Part shown: piece after piece, positions 11,137 through 23,071 of the stretch | Numbering within the stretch: position 1 is the stretch's first letter | How the letters are laid out: the number at the start of each line of letters is the position of its first letter | DNA from: Allodiplogaster sudhausi | Taxonomy: Eukaryota; Nematoda; Chromadorea; Rhabditida; Diplogasteridae | DNA: 64,000 bases | NCBI GenBank assembly: GCA_945643635.1 | Contig: CALZFC010000286.1 | Span: 123,501-187,500 of the forward strand | Direction: 5' to 3' | The notes under the pieces: model-generated | The model's input: the letters and a program-made list of their open reading frames with translations, nothing else | The model's database searches: none | Told to the model about the DNA's origin: nothing | Program-made: the position numbers and the translations under genes

Positions 11137-12420
11137 ATATGACGCGATTTGCGAGTGAATCGTAAGGAAGCCAAAGAGCCGGGGACCCAGCAAAATTAGA
11201 TTTCGCTCAAAAGCTCTTTATTGGTACTTTTTAACACGGCGAAACGATTGGAAAGGGTCCAGGAGTCTAAAATCGCCATTTTGGTGAGCTGTGCGAGGTT
11301 TAAAATTCGATAGCCCGATGAAACTTGCAGAGATGGTCTCACATTCGCGTTCGCTGTTTCGCACACAATAAAGTAATATTAGTGAAAATTTTGTCATAAA
11401 TAGTCAAGATATTGCTTTATAAAGTAGTAGAATTTGAAAATATTCACTTTTATGGCCTCAGCGGCCTCGAGACTTTGGAGAGGCGCCATGCTCTTATATG
11501 GAAATTAGTCATGGGTTTTCTATCTTAAGTTGTAGAGCAAAAAATTATCTTTCCAATGAGCTATAGTATGAAAGACACCGACGAGCTTTTTATGTTTCCC
11601 AATCATAAAACTGTTGAAATACGCGGGTTCAGCGTTTCTTTGACCTATGCACCGGGTAAGAAGAAAGGCAATGTCTCCTTTAGAATGGATGATTTTGCGT
11701 AGTGCGAATGAGATGAGGTCGCAATATAAATATCCAGGGTTCGATTCCCCGGGGGAGCAGACACTTTTGCCCGGCAATTAATAAATTTGTTTTGCATTTA
11801 AATTTTATTTAAACAATTACATAAAAACCTACATAAATTTCTTAGACTACCTTCATGCAGTATATCGCTTGTGTTGCGTTTTCGGCGTGGGTAACGCCTA
11901 AACAAAGTGCAAGCCGATGCACAGGCACTGAATCGAGGGTATTTCAACAGTTTTATGATTTCGAAACATAAAAAAAGCTCGTCGGTATCTAGCTTACTAT
12001 AGGTCGTTGGAAAGATAATGTTTTGCTATACAACTTAAGATAGAAAACCCATGACTAATTTCCATATAAGAGAATGGCGCCTCTCCAAAGTCAAGAGGCC
12101 GCTGAGGCCATAAAAGTGAATATTTTCAAATTCTACTTCAGCAGCCTTATAAAGCAATATCTTGTCTATTTATGAAAAAATATTTCACGAATATTGCTTT
12201 ATTGTGTGCGAAACTGCGAACGCGAATGTGCGACCATCTCTGCAAGATTCATCGGGCTCTCGAATTTCAAACCTCGAACAGCTCGCCAATATGGCGATTT
12301 CAGACTCCCATGACCCTTTCCAATCGTTTCGAAAAAAAGTACCTAAGAAAAGCTTTTGAGCGAAATCTAATTTTGCCGGGTCCCCGGCCATTTTGATACT
12401 CTCGCAAATCGCGTCTTATG
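11137..12420. mobile_element. Foldback element, tRNA-like centre (copy 1)
   Basis: Inverted arms of roughly 500-550 bp start at ATATGACGCGATTTGCGAG and end at the inverse CTCGCAAATCGCGTC. Shared arm landmarks are CCGGGGACCC, AAAAGCTCTTTA, GATTGGAAAGGGTCC and GGAGAGGCG..ATATGGAAATTAGTCATGGG. The centre (about 11640-11940) holds a tRNA-like sequence. A diverged sister copy occupies 18343-19636. No protein is encoded, so it is non-autonomous. Confidence 0.8.
11673..11758 (+). other. tRNA-like segment with Pol III B-box
   Basis: It contains GGGTTCGATTCCC (B-box/T-arm) followed by GGGGAGC as a 3' acceptor-like strand, and a T4 run (CACTTTTGCC) a few bases later that could serve as a Pol III terminator. 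The 5' half does not fold cleanly. I call it tRNA-derived, not a functional tRNA. Confidence 0.45.
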
Positions 12421-13394
12421 TATTTCAGAAAAAATAAATCTTTTAAATATTTGGGAATAACATCTTTCGCCATATTCAATCCGACTGGATCGGCCGCATT
12501 CCCCTCTTCGCAGCCGTCACATTCGCTGTGTTAATAAGCAGAGAAATATTTGTGCTATCGTTGATTCTGGAAGCAATACAGCATTCTGCTCAAATCGAGA
12601 TGAGACATCATTATCTATATCGTTCCATTTCTCTCTCCCTTGCTCTTCGTCTCAGTTTTCTCAGTTCCCTCCCTTCACTCTCCCTTATCTCTCCTCTATC
12701 TTTTCCGCGTACTCTCTTCTCTCTCTTCGGCTACCATGTCCTCGGTGGCATCTTCTCGAAGCATGGAGAAATCGTCCGCGCTCTGCTTCTCCTTCCCGTG
12801 CAACTATCATTCCTTTCAAACATTTTGTGTCTCTCGGTGCTCCATTCCCTCCCAGTGCTTTTTCCCTCTTGCTCTGTTATAAGTATAACATTATTTAGTT
12901 GATTCTTAAGTCGAAGCAAATCTTCGCTATCTTTTCTCTCACTCTCTCTCTCTCTCTCTCTCTCTGTCTGTCTCTCTCTCCGTTTCGTTTTTGTCTCTCT
13001 TTTTCTCCCTCCCTCTCTCGCTCTTACTCTCGTTGAATAACTTTTTATCTCTCACTCCCTTTGTTTTGTATGTATGCATCATCATCATTAATATCACCCG
13101 ACAATGTGCCTATCATAAAACTCACGAAGAGCACCAGAGAAGCGGAGAAGAAGAGCCGGAGAAGGCAGAGAGGGGAAGAGCCGACCACTCTGATTGTAAG
13201 AGGAAAGAATCATGATAAAATGGCCATCGATTACGTGGAGACTTCGGGAATAACAAAAACTTAGTACTTGTAATTTAGTACGTCAATCATTGGGATTACT
13301 AAGTCTCATTTCCTCCTTTTCTTTATTTTTTGCTGTTTCTCTGTCTTGATATGGATAAGTCAGTATTTCTCATATGCATGTGTTTGCCATAATT
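12421..13394. other. CT-rich spacer
   Basis: Long pyrimidine-rich stretch with (TC)n at 12935-12985. No exon recognised. Confidence 0.45.
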
Positions 13395-13444
13395 AGATGA
13401 GTGTTGTCACATCTTAATCGATGTAGATAAATAAATAAATAAAT
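13395..13444 (+). mobile_element. LINE 3' tail fragment
   Basis: TGTTGTCACATCTTAATCGA followed by TGTAGATAAATAAATAAATAAATAG matches the 3' end of the LINE at 42280-42325 (TGTTGTCACATCGTTAAACTGATGTATGAATAAATAAATAA). This is a severely 5'-truncated insertion. Confidence 0.7.
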
Positions 13445-13813
13445 AGGAGCGACAGTGAGCCTGTTCTAACGTTGCATTGTTCTCGAGAACACTCGTGCCT
13501 TTTTAGCTGATAAACGAACATAAGACGAGTAGCCGCACCTTCCCCCCCCCCCGGACACACCGAATTTGACCATTTCTCGTTCTCTTGTCACAGCTCTCTC
13601 TTTTAGATTTCACTATACTTCTTCCCCAATCGATCCCACTCTTTCTCTCTCACAATCAGCTCTTTCAAACTATTCAAGCTGATATTTCTCTTAAAATCGT
13701 TATTATTTAACATTTATAAAATATGTGCATAGTCGTGCCTCTAAAAAATCTACATAAGTTATATTATGACATAGCGCGCGAGCTTAAAAACTTGAGTTTT
13801 CGTCTCTATTTAG
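13445..13813. other. Spacer upstream of transporter fragment
   Basis: Contains a C-run at 13540-13551 and pyrimidine-rich sequence; no exon recognised. Confidence 0.35.
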
Positions 13814-15075
13814 GTTTGAGCCCGTCGAAGATGCGCGGCTTCCGCTTCTTCGTGCTAATCAACACTTTCGTCGCCCTCTCGCTGATCTACTCGAATCAGA
13901 ACATCATCAACTTTACGTTCATCTGCATGACTGACGATGTCAACGACACTATCACTCTTGGAGACGGTGTTGGTCTTTTTTTTTAAATTTATTTCTAAAT
14001 AATAATTTCCCTTAGAAAAAAAAGATGGCATGAGTCATACATTAAGTGAAACACTGTAGCAGGGGAATAAATTAATTAAAAGATAAGAAAGATGTTACGA
14101 TCACCGAAAAATTAAGAATGTTGATTCAAATTGGCTCTTTCTCCCTTGTAGTAGGCACTATACGGCAGATCGCACATACACTATGAGTGAACAACGGAAA
14201 AAAGAAAGTGAGAAGGGCCACTTAAAATATCGTCTCCCATGGCCGATCGCTTCTGTCTTTCTCTTCGGCGCTGTCGCTTGCGCCGGCGTCGCCAGCGTCG
14301 GCAGCACATACAAATTCACCATATTCTTGTCAAGGTTTTGATCTTCTTTCTTTTCATATTTATCAAGGTACATAAATATGTCTCTCCATCGTTTTCTATC
14401 TCTTACTCTCTCAATGTCTTTCTCTCCATCCCTTTGTCTCTCCCCCTCTCTCTCATACTCTCTCTCTCAATCTCTCTCTCTCTCTCCTCAGGCAGCACGC
14501 TCACTTCGTCATTTCGATGATGCAGTTCAGCAAGTCGCTCGCGTTCTTCGCCGGCCCTGCCCTGGTCTCTCTTCTCGTGCACAGTGATGCCGACGCCGCC
14601 GAGTGGCAAAGACTCTTCTTCATCAACGGCGCCCTCACCATCTTGGTTCTCACATTGTCAAAAATATTTCCAAATAAGACAAAAACACAGGTTTGAATTC
14701 GCGCACTTTTCCCTGAGACCAAAGGGCGAGAGAGCAAGAAATTTAGAGAGACGTAACTTCAATGTTCATGGGAATTGAAATAGGGTACGGTGGAGTTTCG
14801 TGCTTTTTTAAACTACCAAATTTACAACACCGAGCTAATTAACGAGATGGCAATTGTTGGAAGCTTTGGGATTTAAAATCTTTTGAAGAAAGAAAATGTT
14901 TTTTTCCTTTCATATTCTTAAAAACAACCAACTAATCCTTCAGATGCACCTCCCCTTCTGGTACGTCTGCACAGAAAAGCAGGCCAAATTCACGTACGAG
15001 AAGGAGAAGGTCGACATCGATCATCAGGAAGGAAGTGAACATAAGATGGATGAGAAGCCGAGGCCTGACACCTAG
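13814..15075 (+). CDS. Major facilitator (SLC17-like) transporter, partial
   Basis: Four likely exons: 13814 to about 13965, about 14159-14334, 14492-14693 and 14944-15075. Exon 1 (ATG 13831) resembles the start of nematode anion/sugar transporters of the SLC17 branch: PSKMRGFRFFVL, a first membrane helix, then INFTFICM. Exon 3 looks like the last helices (HFVISMMQFSKSLAFFAGPA, EWQRLFFINGALTIL). The final exon is a charged tail ending KPRPDT. Only about 200 residues can be assembled, against 450-500 for the family, and about six helices are not found. The exon 1/2 junction does not keep frame with any GT donor I see. It may be a decayed or internally deleted gene. An alternative is an assembly gap. 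(CT)n directly precedes the exon 3 acceptor. Confidence 0.45.
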
Positions 15076-16699
15076 TTACTAGAGAATTGTCACATTGTAA
15101 GTAGAGACTTGTGAAGTAGTTGCTGGAGAATTTTCACATACACAATAACTTGTGAATTGTCACGTGGTAACTTTTTCAGAATCGCGGCTTATGCCTTGGT
15201 AATAATGATTAGCTTGCTTAGGCCATGAACTGGCAGACACAGAGAACGCTTTAATCCTTTGCCTTCGTTGCTTGGAATAACAAAAAGAAGAGAGATCACA
15301 GAACATGCTCTCCTTTTCAATTCTTCCCTTATCTGCTATTCCAGACTCCTCTTTCCCACTCGCATTCATTCTCTCTTTCTCTCTCCCTTTCTTTCTCTCT
15401 CTCTCTTTATGTTTGCGACTCGCCATCTCCCGTATTTGATACGATGAAGCAGCAAGATGCTAGTAAATAAAAAAAAAATAGTTCTTTTTGATCTTTTCAT
15501 AACCTAGTCAATGATGTCTTTCTTGTCACGTTTTTGCCTATGAATGTCTCGATGAATAGCTTACAAACGTGGTCCTTGTGTCTTTTTTAATCTCTCTGTA
15601 TTTGAATGCATTTTTTTTGTTCTCGGAAATTAGTGTTTTACAAAAAAGCGTGTCAATTTGTTTAAAATGTTTGTTTTGTTTTTCGTACTGTGCAAATATA
15701 AATTTAAAAAAAACTTGTGGTGGAATAAAAAAATTATTTCACAACATCGTTCATTTGCGTGGTCTTATCAGTTTTAAAAAAATTTCCCAAATCTGCCCAT
15801 ATGTCTTCTTGTTCTATTTCACTATCGCCCTCTCTCTCTCTCTCTTTCTCTCTCCCTGTATTCTTTTCGCCTCAGTCTCTTTCCCTCTCCCCCTCTTTCT
15901 TACCCTCTCTCGCTCTTTCACTCTCATTCAGTTTCTTCTTTTCCTTGCTGCTCTTATCAAGGCAGCATTCGCTAGGCGATGTGAAATCAATATCACTATG
16001 TCCTTACAATTAATTAGAATGTATTTATATGTACGTAATCGTATTCTAGGCATCTCTCTCCACTATTCTATTTATCTGGCCTCTACTTTTCTTTTCAAAC
16101 GCGTAGCCTTTTTCTGGTTCTTCCCTCTTGATTGCACAATTATTGATCTGCTTTCGTTCTCTTGATGTGTGCCCCCCTCACATTGCACCCTCTCTCTCTT
16201 CTTATCGTCCAACCCTCTCTCTCTCACTCCCTTTCAATCTGTTACGTTCCCCATCTGATACTTTTAGCCCTTTGTCAGTTTCGCTCTCGCAATCGCATGT
16301 TCGCCTTCTATTCACTTTTGTCTCCCGTTTCCCCACTCTCTCTCCCTCTTTCTCTCTCGCTTTCTTTATCTCTATCTCTCTCATTCTCTCGCCCTCTTTC
16401 TTTTCCTGGTGGAAAATGTGTATCTGCCATTCGCAGTAGTGAGTATTTCACATGAACCTAACATTTGTCGTGTGTGGCCGACTATCGTTGTCTGTTCGGT
16501 ATCATTTTTGTATTCTTGTTCTCCTTCAGCGAAAGAGTGAAGGAGAGCTAAAGAGCAAGATAGACAAAGAAAGAATGAAAGAAAAAGAGATCTCCTTCCA
16601 AGTCAAACTGCATCGATTAAGCATGCAAAATTTGTTTTTGATTGTTGACTCTTGCATTCTCGTTTATGTACATTGGGTTGTTTATATTACACCTCAACC
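15076..16699. other. CT-rich spacer
   Basis: Pyrimidine-rich blocks at 15370-15410, 15830-15960 and 16185-16400. Open frames here are only Ser/Leu/Phe translations of these blocks. No exon recognised. Confidence 0.5.
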
Positions 16700-16757
16700 T
16701 TCTTTGTTTTGCGTCGATAAGAGATTTTCAAATCTCTTATCGACGCAAAACAAAGAA
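16700..16757. promoter_or_regulatory. Perfect 27-bp hairpin with paired GATA sites
   Basis: Bases 16700-16726 (TTCTTTGTTTTGCGTCGATA AGAGATT) are the exact inverse of 16731-16757, with a 4-base loop TTCA. Each arm holds a GATAAG/CTTATC site. The hairpin ends 49 bp before the ATG of the acyltransferase gene, so it is in its promoter or 5' leader. Confidence 0.7.
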
Positions 16758-16806
16758 ATTCAAATTCAAAACCGAATATCCAACCTGGCTCCTAGCCACC
16801 TCCGCC

Positions 16807-17291
16807 ATGGGTAAGGCGCAGCGTCTGTGCGAGTTGCGGACGCGCGACGAGCTCGCGGCCGTCCACGAACGGGCTTCATCTCTTTTGCCCGAGGGCATGT
16901 CCCTGCGCCAAGTGACGTCACACCTCATGCATGGCACCTTCCCCGAGGCCGCCTTCCGCGTCTACGGCAGCCCCGCCGGAAATCCCCGCTTCTTCGCCAT
17001 CATCGAACAGAGCACTTATACACAGTTAGCAGAGTGGTTTATTGTATTTATTATTTATCTTTCTATTATTTGACTTATTTCTTAAGCGATTTTATTGCTT
17101 CAGAGCAGATTCTACCAGTTTATTGTGTTTTTACTTTTTTTTTTAAACTTTTTTTCCTTCATTTCACTAACGTAAATAATAAATATATTCCACGTCTCCC
17201 TTAGAAAAAAAAAGAAATGTTTCGTAATGTTCAAACGATTGTTCTTCGATCGAATTTCTTGCGTTATCACTGCAATTTACGACTACTCTCA

Positions 17292-17327
<36 letters not shown>

Positions 17328-17573
17328 TTCTTGCGATGTCTCTCTCACTTCAGCTCTCTGCTTCTCTCTCCCTGCTCTCTATCTCATTCTCGAACGAATC
17401 ATAGAGCAAAAAAATAAAATACACCTGAATTTTGTGCACAACAAAGCAAAAGTACGGCAACACTTTTTAAAGAGTATTTAGACATTCTTTAAAGAATCTC
17501 TGTACTCGTGCAGCCACTTCGCCTTTTTTCTCTCTCCTCCTCCTCTCTCTCTCCCTTCCTATCTCTCCCTCTT

Positions 17574-17607
<34 letters not shown>

Positions 17608-17855
17608 GCTCCTTCTCTCTCTCTCCCTCTCTCTCCAGCCCCTTCATCCACATCTCCTCCCCTCGTGGCGACTACTGCGAGATGGAGTTGCTGCTGACGC
17701 TCTGTGACTTTGTTCTCACCGAGATTGCCGTACTGCGCAAGGCGCGTCGCTGTCTCGTCTTTGGCGAGCGAGGAATGGTCAACATGGTGGGGACATTTTG
17801 ACAATTGTCGTTACTTTTGGGACATTTTGGCAATTGGCTCTCATTACTCACCTAC

Positions 17856-17905
<50 letters not shown>

Positions 17906-20354
17906 TCTCACTCTCAATCTGTCTCTCTCTCTCTCTGTTTCCCGATCTCACTCTCTTTCTCTCGTCTGCCTCTCCCTCTCAATCATTCTTTCTCCTTCCT
18001 TCTTCCTCGCTTCCTCCCTCTCTCTTCCTCTCTCTCTCTATCTCTCTCCCTCTCTCTCCCTCTCTCTACCTCTCTCTCCATCCCTCTCTCCCTCTCTGTC
18101 TCTCAGATGGCGCGTGTCCTCGGTGACAAGCTGCCCGAGTTCGAACCGTCCAATTTGAACAGACCATTCCACTTCTTTTACATGGACGACGAGAGCATTC
18201 GCAAGTGTATCGAGGTTAACATTTTTCTCCTTTTATAAATTTTTTATTACTTATTTATATTTTATTTTTCCCCACAATTTTTTAAAAATATATTTGTTTC
18301 CTGGAAAATCCAATTATTTTTTTTCAGCGTACATTTAGAAAAGTGTATATGACGCGATTTGCGAGAGAATCGCAAGGGATCTAAAGAGCCGGGGACCCGG
18401 CAAAATTAGAATTTGCTCAAAAGCTCTTTATAGGTAGTTTTTAACACGACGAAACGATTGGAATAGGTCCGGGATTCTGAAAACGCCATTTTGGCGAGTT
18501 ATGCGAGATTTAAAATTCGAGAGCTCGGAGAGACATGCCGAGATGTCCGCACATTCACGTTCGCAGCTTCGCGCACAATAAAGCAGTATTTGTTAAATTT
18601 TTGCCATAAATAGAGAAGATATTGCTTTAGAAAGCTGTTCAAGTAGAATTTTAAAATATTCAATTTTAGAGCCGCTGCGGCCTCTAGAATTTGGAGAGGC
18701 GTCGTTATCTTATATGGCATTATATCACGGGTTTTCTATCTCATTTCGTAGAGCTGAAAATTCTCTTTCGAATGAGCTATCGTATGTCAGATATCGACGA
18801 GCTCTTTAATGCTTCCCAGTCCTTAAACTGTTGAAATGCGCGGGGTTCAGCGCCTGCGGAGCGACGCGCACTTTGTATGGGCGATGTAAACGCCGAAAGT
18901 GCAACCCAATCGATAATCTGTCGAATGTTAGTCGAGGGAATTCACTTTTAAGGCTATAAATGTAATGTAAATGCAAAAGAAATATTTTCATTAACGGGCA
19001 AAACTCTTCGACTCCCTCGGGAATCGAACCTGCGACTTCATGATTGCCAGGCAAACTGTTTGGCAATAAGCTATGCAAGTCCTGAGGTGACCAGAGGATG
19101 CGTTTATTATGACGTGCCCGACCATAACCCTAAGAAATGCTGCTCAGGCGCTGAACTCAGCAGTTTAAGGACTGGGAAACATTAAAGAGTTCGTCGATAT
19201 CTGACATCCGAAAGCTCATTCGAAAGAGAATTTTCAGCTCTACGAAATGAGATAGAAAACCCATGATAAAATGCCATATAAGAAAACGACGCCTCTCCAA
19301 AGTCTAGAGGCCACAGCGACTCTAAAATTGAATATTTTAAAATTCTACTTGAACAAATTTCTAAAGCAATATGTGCTCTATTTATGGTAAATTTTTTATA
19401 AATATTGCTTTATTGTGCGCGAAGCAGCGAACGCGAATGTGCGGGCATCTCGGCATGTCTCTCCGAGCTCTCGCATTTTAAATCTCGCATAACTCGCCAA
19501 AATGGCGTTTTCAGACTCCCGGACCCATTCCAATCGTTTCACCGTGTTAAAAAGTACCTATAAAGAGCTTTTGAGCGAAATCTAATTTTGCCGGGTCCCC
19601 AGCCATTTTGAAACTCTCGCAAATCGCGTCATATAAACAGAATTCAATTTTATATAGATGAAGCTCGAACCGCCTGAGGGCTTCGTTGTCGACGACCTCG
19701 ACTGGCAGCGCGACTGCGAGCAGGTCAGTTGAAGGGGCGGGGCTTTTGTAAGCAGAAGGAGCGTGGAATGTTGGCAACGATGGTCGGTCCTATGATGTTA
19801 CTCAACCTCAAAAACCGACTTTTTCTCTCGCGCTCTCAGTTTCTCTTCCTCTCATTCTTTCTTTAAAGTTGTAATAACAAGACGCTGTTAGGGTAGTCGT
19901 TCTTCACCACTTTTCGATGTAAAACGCAAGGGAGGGTTAGGCTTTGCACACGTTTGTCTCCTGCACTGGCAACATTCACGAAGAAGCAACACTCCACCGG
20001 TCGTTATGCGGAGAGAAAGCAACATTGAAATGGAGGAGCCCCTAGGGCGCTGGGCGCTACAATGGCTCCTTTCTCTCTCTCTTTCTCCCTCTCTCTCTTT
20101 CTCTCTCTCTTTTTCTCTCTCTTTTCTCTCTCTTTTCTCTCTCTCTCTCTCACTCCCTCTCCCAGGTCGACGCCTCTTGGGAGAACTCGACAACTCCTGA
20201 AGCGACTCGTGCCCGTCTACGGTCGCTGCCTGGGACGTGTCTGAGTAAAAAGGACAGTGGTCGGCTCGTCTCATGGTGTATGTGCTCGCCGTTCGGACAG
20301 GTGGGGCTGAATCTCTCTCTCTCTCTCACTCTTTCTTCCCCTCTTTCTTTATGC

Positions 20355-20406
<52 letters not shown>

Positions 20407-20586
20407 GCCTCTCTCTCTCACTCTTTCTCTGTCCCTTTCGCTCTGCCTCTCTCTCTCGTTATTTCCCCATTCATCCTCTGATCTCTCAGGTGTCGAATCT
20501 CTACACCGTGCCCGAGTTCCGCGGCCGCGGCCTCGGCTCCTTCATCGAAGCGTTGCATTTGCAGAAGCTTTGCAGGTAGTCCATAT

Positions 20587-20625
<39 letters not shown>

Positions 20626-20892
20626 TTATATTTATATTTAAAATATTTGTTCTAAACAAATAAAGAGATTTTCTAACGAAAAGAGTTTTTTTAGTTATTA
20701 TTAGAAGATAAGTAAATAAATAAGAAAAAAATTTCTAGACTCGGCATGCGCCCCTTCAAATACGTTGACCCGGCCAGCGATGCGGCGATGAGGTCAACGG
20801 CACGCGTTGGATTCTATCGACGATGGGAGAGAGAGAAGGAGGGGAGCAGCCAGCCAGTCGTGCACTACTTTTATGAATTCAACGCAGATTAG
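16807..20892 (+). CDS. Glycine N-acyltransferase-like (GNAT fold) enzyme
   Basis: Exons 16807-17024, 17639-17786, 18107-18214, 19658-19723, 20166-20300, 20490-20575 and 20739-20892 join in frame to 304 aa, close to the usual size of GLYAT-family proteins. The family transfers acyl groups from acyl-CoA to glycine or related amines in detoxification. The C-terminal acetyl-CoA domain is clear: RLVSWCMCSPFGQVSNLYTV at about 222-241, then PEFRGRGLGSFI, with RGRGLG matching the R/Q-x-x-G-x-G/A pyrophosphate loop. The N-terminal half (FRVYGSPAGNPRFFAII, HPFIHISSPRG) is less conserved. Introns 1, 2, 4 and 5 carry long (CT)n just before the acceptor; intron 3 (1443 bp) is nearly filled by a foldback element. 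The start is the ATG in CCATGG context after the hairpin at 16700. Substrate unknown. Nothing looks broken. Confidence 0.8.
17283..18106 (+). repeat. (CT)n tracts of acyltransferase introns 1 and 2
   Basis: Sense-strand (CT/TC)n at 17293-17330, 17570-17635 and 17855-18104. The second runs to the acceptor CTCTCCAG at 17638 and the third to TCTCAG at 18106. They look like greatly expanded polypyrimidine tracts. Confidence 0.85.
18343..19636. mobile_element. Foldback element, tRNA-like centre (copy 2, intronic)
   Basis: Same family as 11137-12420: TATATGACGCGATTTGCGAG at the left end and the inverse CTCGCAAATCGCGTCATATA at the right. Both arms are about 500 bp and the loop (about 18840-19140) is homologous to the loop of copy 1 in the opposite orientation. 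It sits wholly in intron 3 of the acyltransferase gene. Confidence 0.85.
19010..19081 (-). other. tRNA-like segment inside foldback loop
   Basis: 72 nt on the minus strand. The ends GACTTGC/GGGAGTC pair at six of seven positions, counting one G-T pair. AGCT..AGTT can form a D-stem, GGTTCGATTCC is a B-box, and a T4 run follows about 8 nt later. The anticodon arm does not fold properly, so this is probably tRNA-derived. Confidence 0.5.
20060..20489 (+). repeat. (CT)n tracts of acyltransferase introns 4 and 5
   Basis: Sense-strand (CT)n blocks at 20070-20160 and 20312-20460, each just upstream of the acceptor at 20165 and 20489. Confidence 0.8.
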
Positions 20893-22086
20893 AGACAGAT
20901 AGAGAGAGAGAGAAAAAAAATTGAGGTGGAGAGAAAGGGAAACAAGATAAAGAACGAAATAGATAGAGAGAGTGAGAGAAGAGAGAGAGAGAAAGAAGAG
21001 AGAAAAGTGATAGAAAAAATTAGAGAGAAGAGAGAGAAAGAATAACGGGCTGTCAGTAAAATTGGGGAGAAAAAAGAAAAGCTCGACGCTGTTATTAAGT
21101 CAGCAGGGTATAAGAGAAAATCCCACCAATATTATTTTGTGTTTTCAATTTTGTGTCTTGCAGTTTTGGTAATAATCGATTTGCACACATTCTGTTCGTG
21201 ATATTATAACTCTATTAAAATAGCTTTCTTTTGCAAGCATTTCTTGTGTTAGCATTGTGTAAGAAGGATGAACATTTTCTCGGTATTTGACGAATTATTT
21301 GGTTGTTTTTGCTCGACTTGTTTAAGAACGCCCTATAAAAATATTTAATGAAATATATTGAAATAGTTGTAACAAATTACAATAATAAGATTGCATATTT
21401 GAAGCGAAGTTTAAAAACCGCTTTCGAGTCATTTACCATATCCATTCACAAATTAAAAGCAAGAGAAATCTCACTCTCTCTCGTCTCCTCCTCTTTCTTC
21501 CTCACTCTCGCTCTCTCTACTACCGTTATTAAAAGGTGCAAAAAAAGCTAATACAAAAATAAACTCCAGATTAAGGGGACCTGTCAATTTTGCAAACCGG
21601 TGGTTCGCATGTCGACTTCAATCATAAATTCTATGCTGCGAAATAGGAAGGACTTCGATGCTTGCTGAATAAGTGACCTGCATAATGCTTTAAATTGAAT
21701 ACAAATATATACTTCACATTTCAAACACTGTTTGTTTCTTTTTTTTTAATTAATCACGCAATTTTGTGACGCTCTCATCTCCTATACCTTCTCTCTCACT
21801 CAGTGCGTGTGCCTCAGCACCCAACATCGTGTCACTCAAAAAGCAATGTAATAAAACGTGTATTTTCGACTCTGACGGACACTGGCTATTCCAGGAAGCC
21901 GGAACAGCGGCTTTCTTCGTTTGTCATCGTGCACTTTTGCTCGAGAGTTAGAGAGACAGAGAGAGACAGAGAGAGAAATAGAGAGCGAGAGAAAGAGAGA
22001 CAGAGAGAAAGAGAGGGTGAGAGAGAGGGAGTGAGAGGGAGGGAGAGAGCAGGAAGCTCTATAAGCAGAGGAATCTAGAATTGCAA

Positions 22087-22117
<31 letters not shown>

Positions 22118-22480
22118 TGAGCTAACACAAGAAATGTTTATCATCTCTGACAATAACTGTTTAATTTGTTCACAAGCCACTTAGTCAAATTGCAGCCGTT
22201 TCGACTTGTTTGCTGTAAGTACATTTCTGAGAGGGAGAGAGAGAGAGAGAAAGGGAGAGGGGGGGTTCAGAAAATGACTTTTTTTTTACTTTAGCTATCG
22301 CAGACTTCCGGGTTGTACGTTTTGTGTCTATTTCAAGTGTGCTACAAATCATGGGAAAGTATGTAATATACACCTAATTTGAATGATTCAACTTTATTTA
22401 CGGCATCTGTGATATCAGAACGTCGTGAGCTCGTATGAATTTGGTGAAAAATCGTATGAATTAGAAGAAAAAGAAGAAGA

Positions 22481-22512
<32 letters not shown>

Positions 22513-22572
22513 GTAGAGAGAGAGAAAGATGAGAAGAAGATAAGGCACACATTTTTGTTGTCGTTGTTTTCT
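20893..22572. other. Intergenic, GA/CT repeats
   Basis: GA-rich after the acyltransferase stop (20893-21040) and at 21945-22050; (CT)n at 22090-22115; GA at 22227-22262 and 22480-22530. Bases 21030-21260 are homologous to 37090-37310. A short word pair at 21590 (ACCGGTGGTTCGC..TCGACTTCAATCATA) recurs at 29410. No exon recognised. Confidence 0.5.
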
Positions 22573-23071
22573 TCAAGCCGGCCCGGGGTCCGGTGGTGGT
22601 GAGGCGCCAGTCGCTATGGAATTATTACCCAGGGATTGATTGTCTACATCATTAATCGACGCAGGTGAAATGGCGACAGAATTGTCCGCTACGGATTCAG
22701 CCTCTGCATCGTCAGGATTCGCTGTCTCTGTGCACTTCTCTTCGATGCTTTCTAGATCGGCGGTTCTCTCGGAGTCGGGGCCGTTCTTCTCTTGTGCCGC
22801 GACCGCCTTAGTCATGTCGCTCTCAGCCACAAATGTCACACGTCGCTGAACAAGTTAGAAAAACAATGTTTTTACAACATGGGTATATATTTATATATAT
22901 ATATATATATATGATTTTTTTTTTGCAGGCAATTCGTAAGGCCAAGCATGGTAGTCTTTTGTTTTCACAACTTGCCTTCCTTTGTTCTTACAGTTTGGTA
23001 AGGATCATGGCAATCCACCTTGATGTTGTGCAGCGTCGCTTCCTTTCGATGTCTTCCGAGCGAGGCTGGCG
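22573..23071 (-). CDS. C-terminal exons of a minus-strand gene
   Basis: Two exons, 23071-22992 and 22845-22573, join in frame (HDPYQT then RRVTFVAESDM) and end in a Pro-rich tail (SPPPDPGPA) before the stop. The product is acidic and disordered, and I recognise no domain. It could be the cytoplasmic tail of the srsx-like receptor whose exons lie at 24877-26762 on the same strand, but I could not join them in frame. Confidence 0.4.

Noticed and set aside
15759..16455. Ser/Leu/Phe-rich frames resembling membrane proteins
   Set aside because: They are translations of pyrimidine-rich low-complexity DNA with no splice or homology support.
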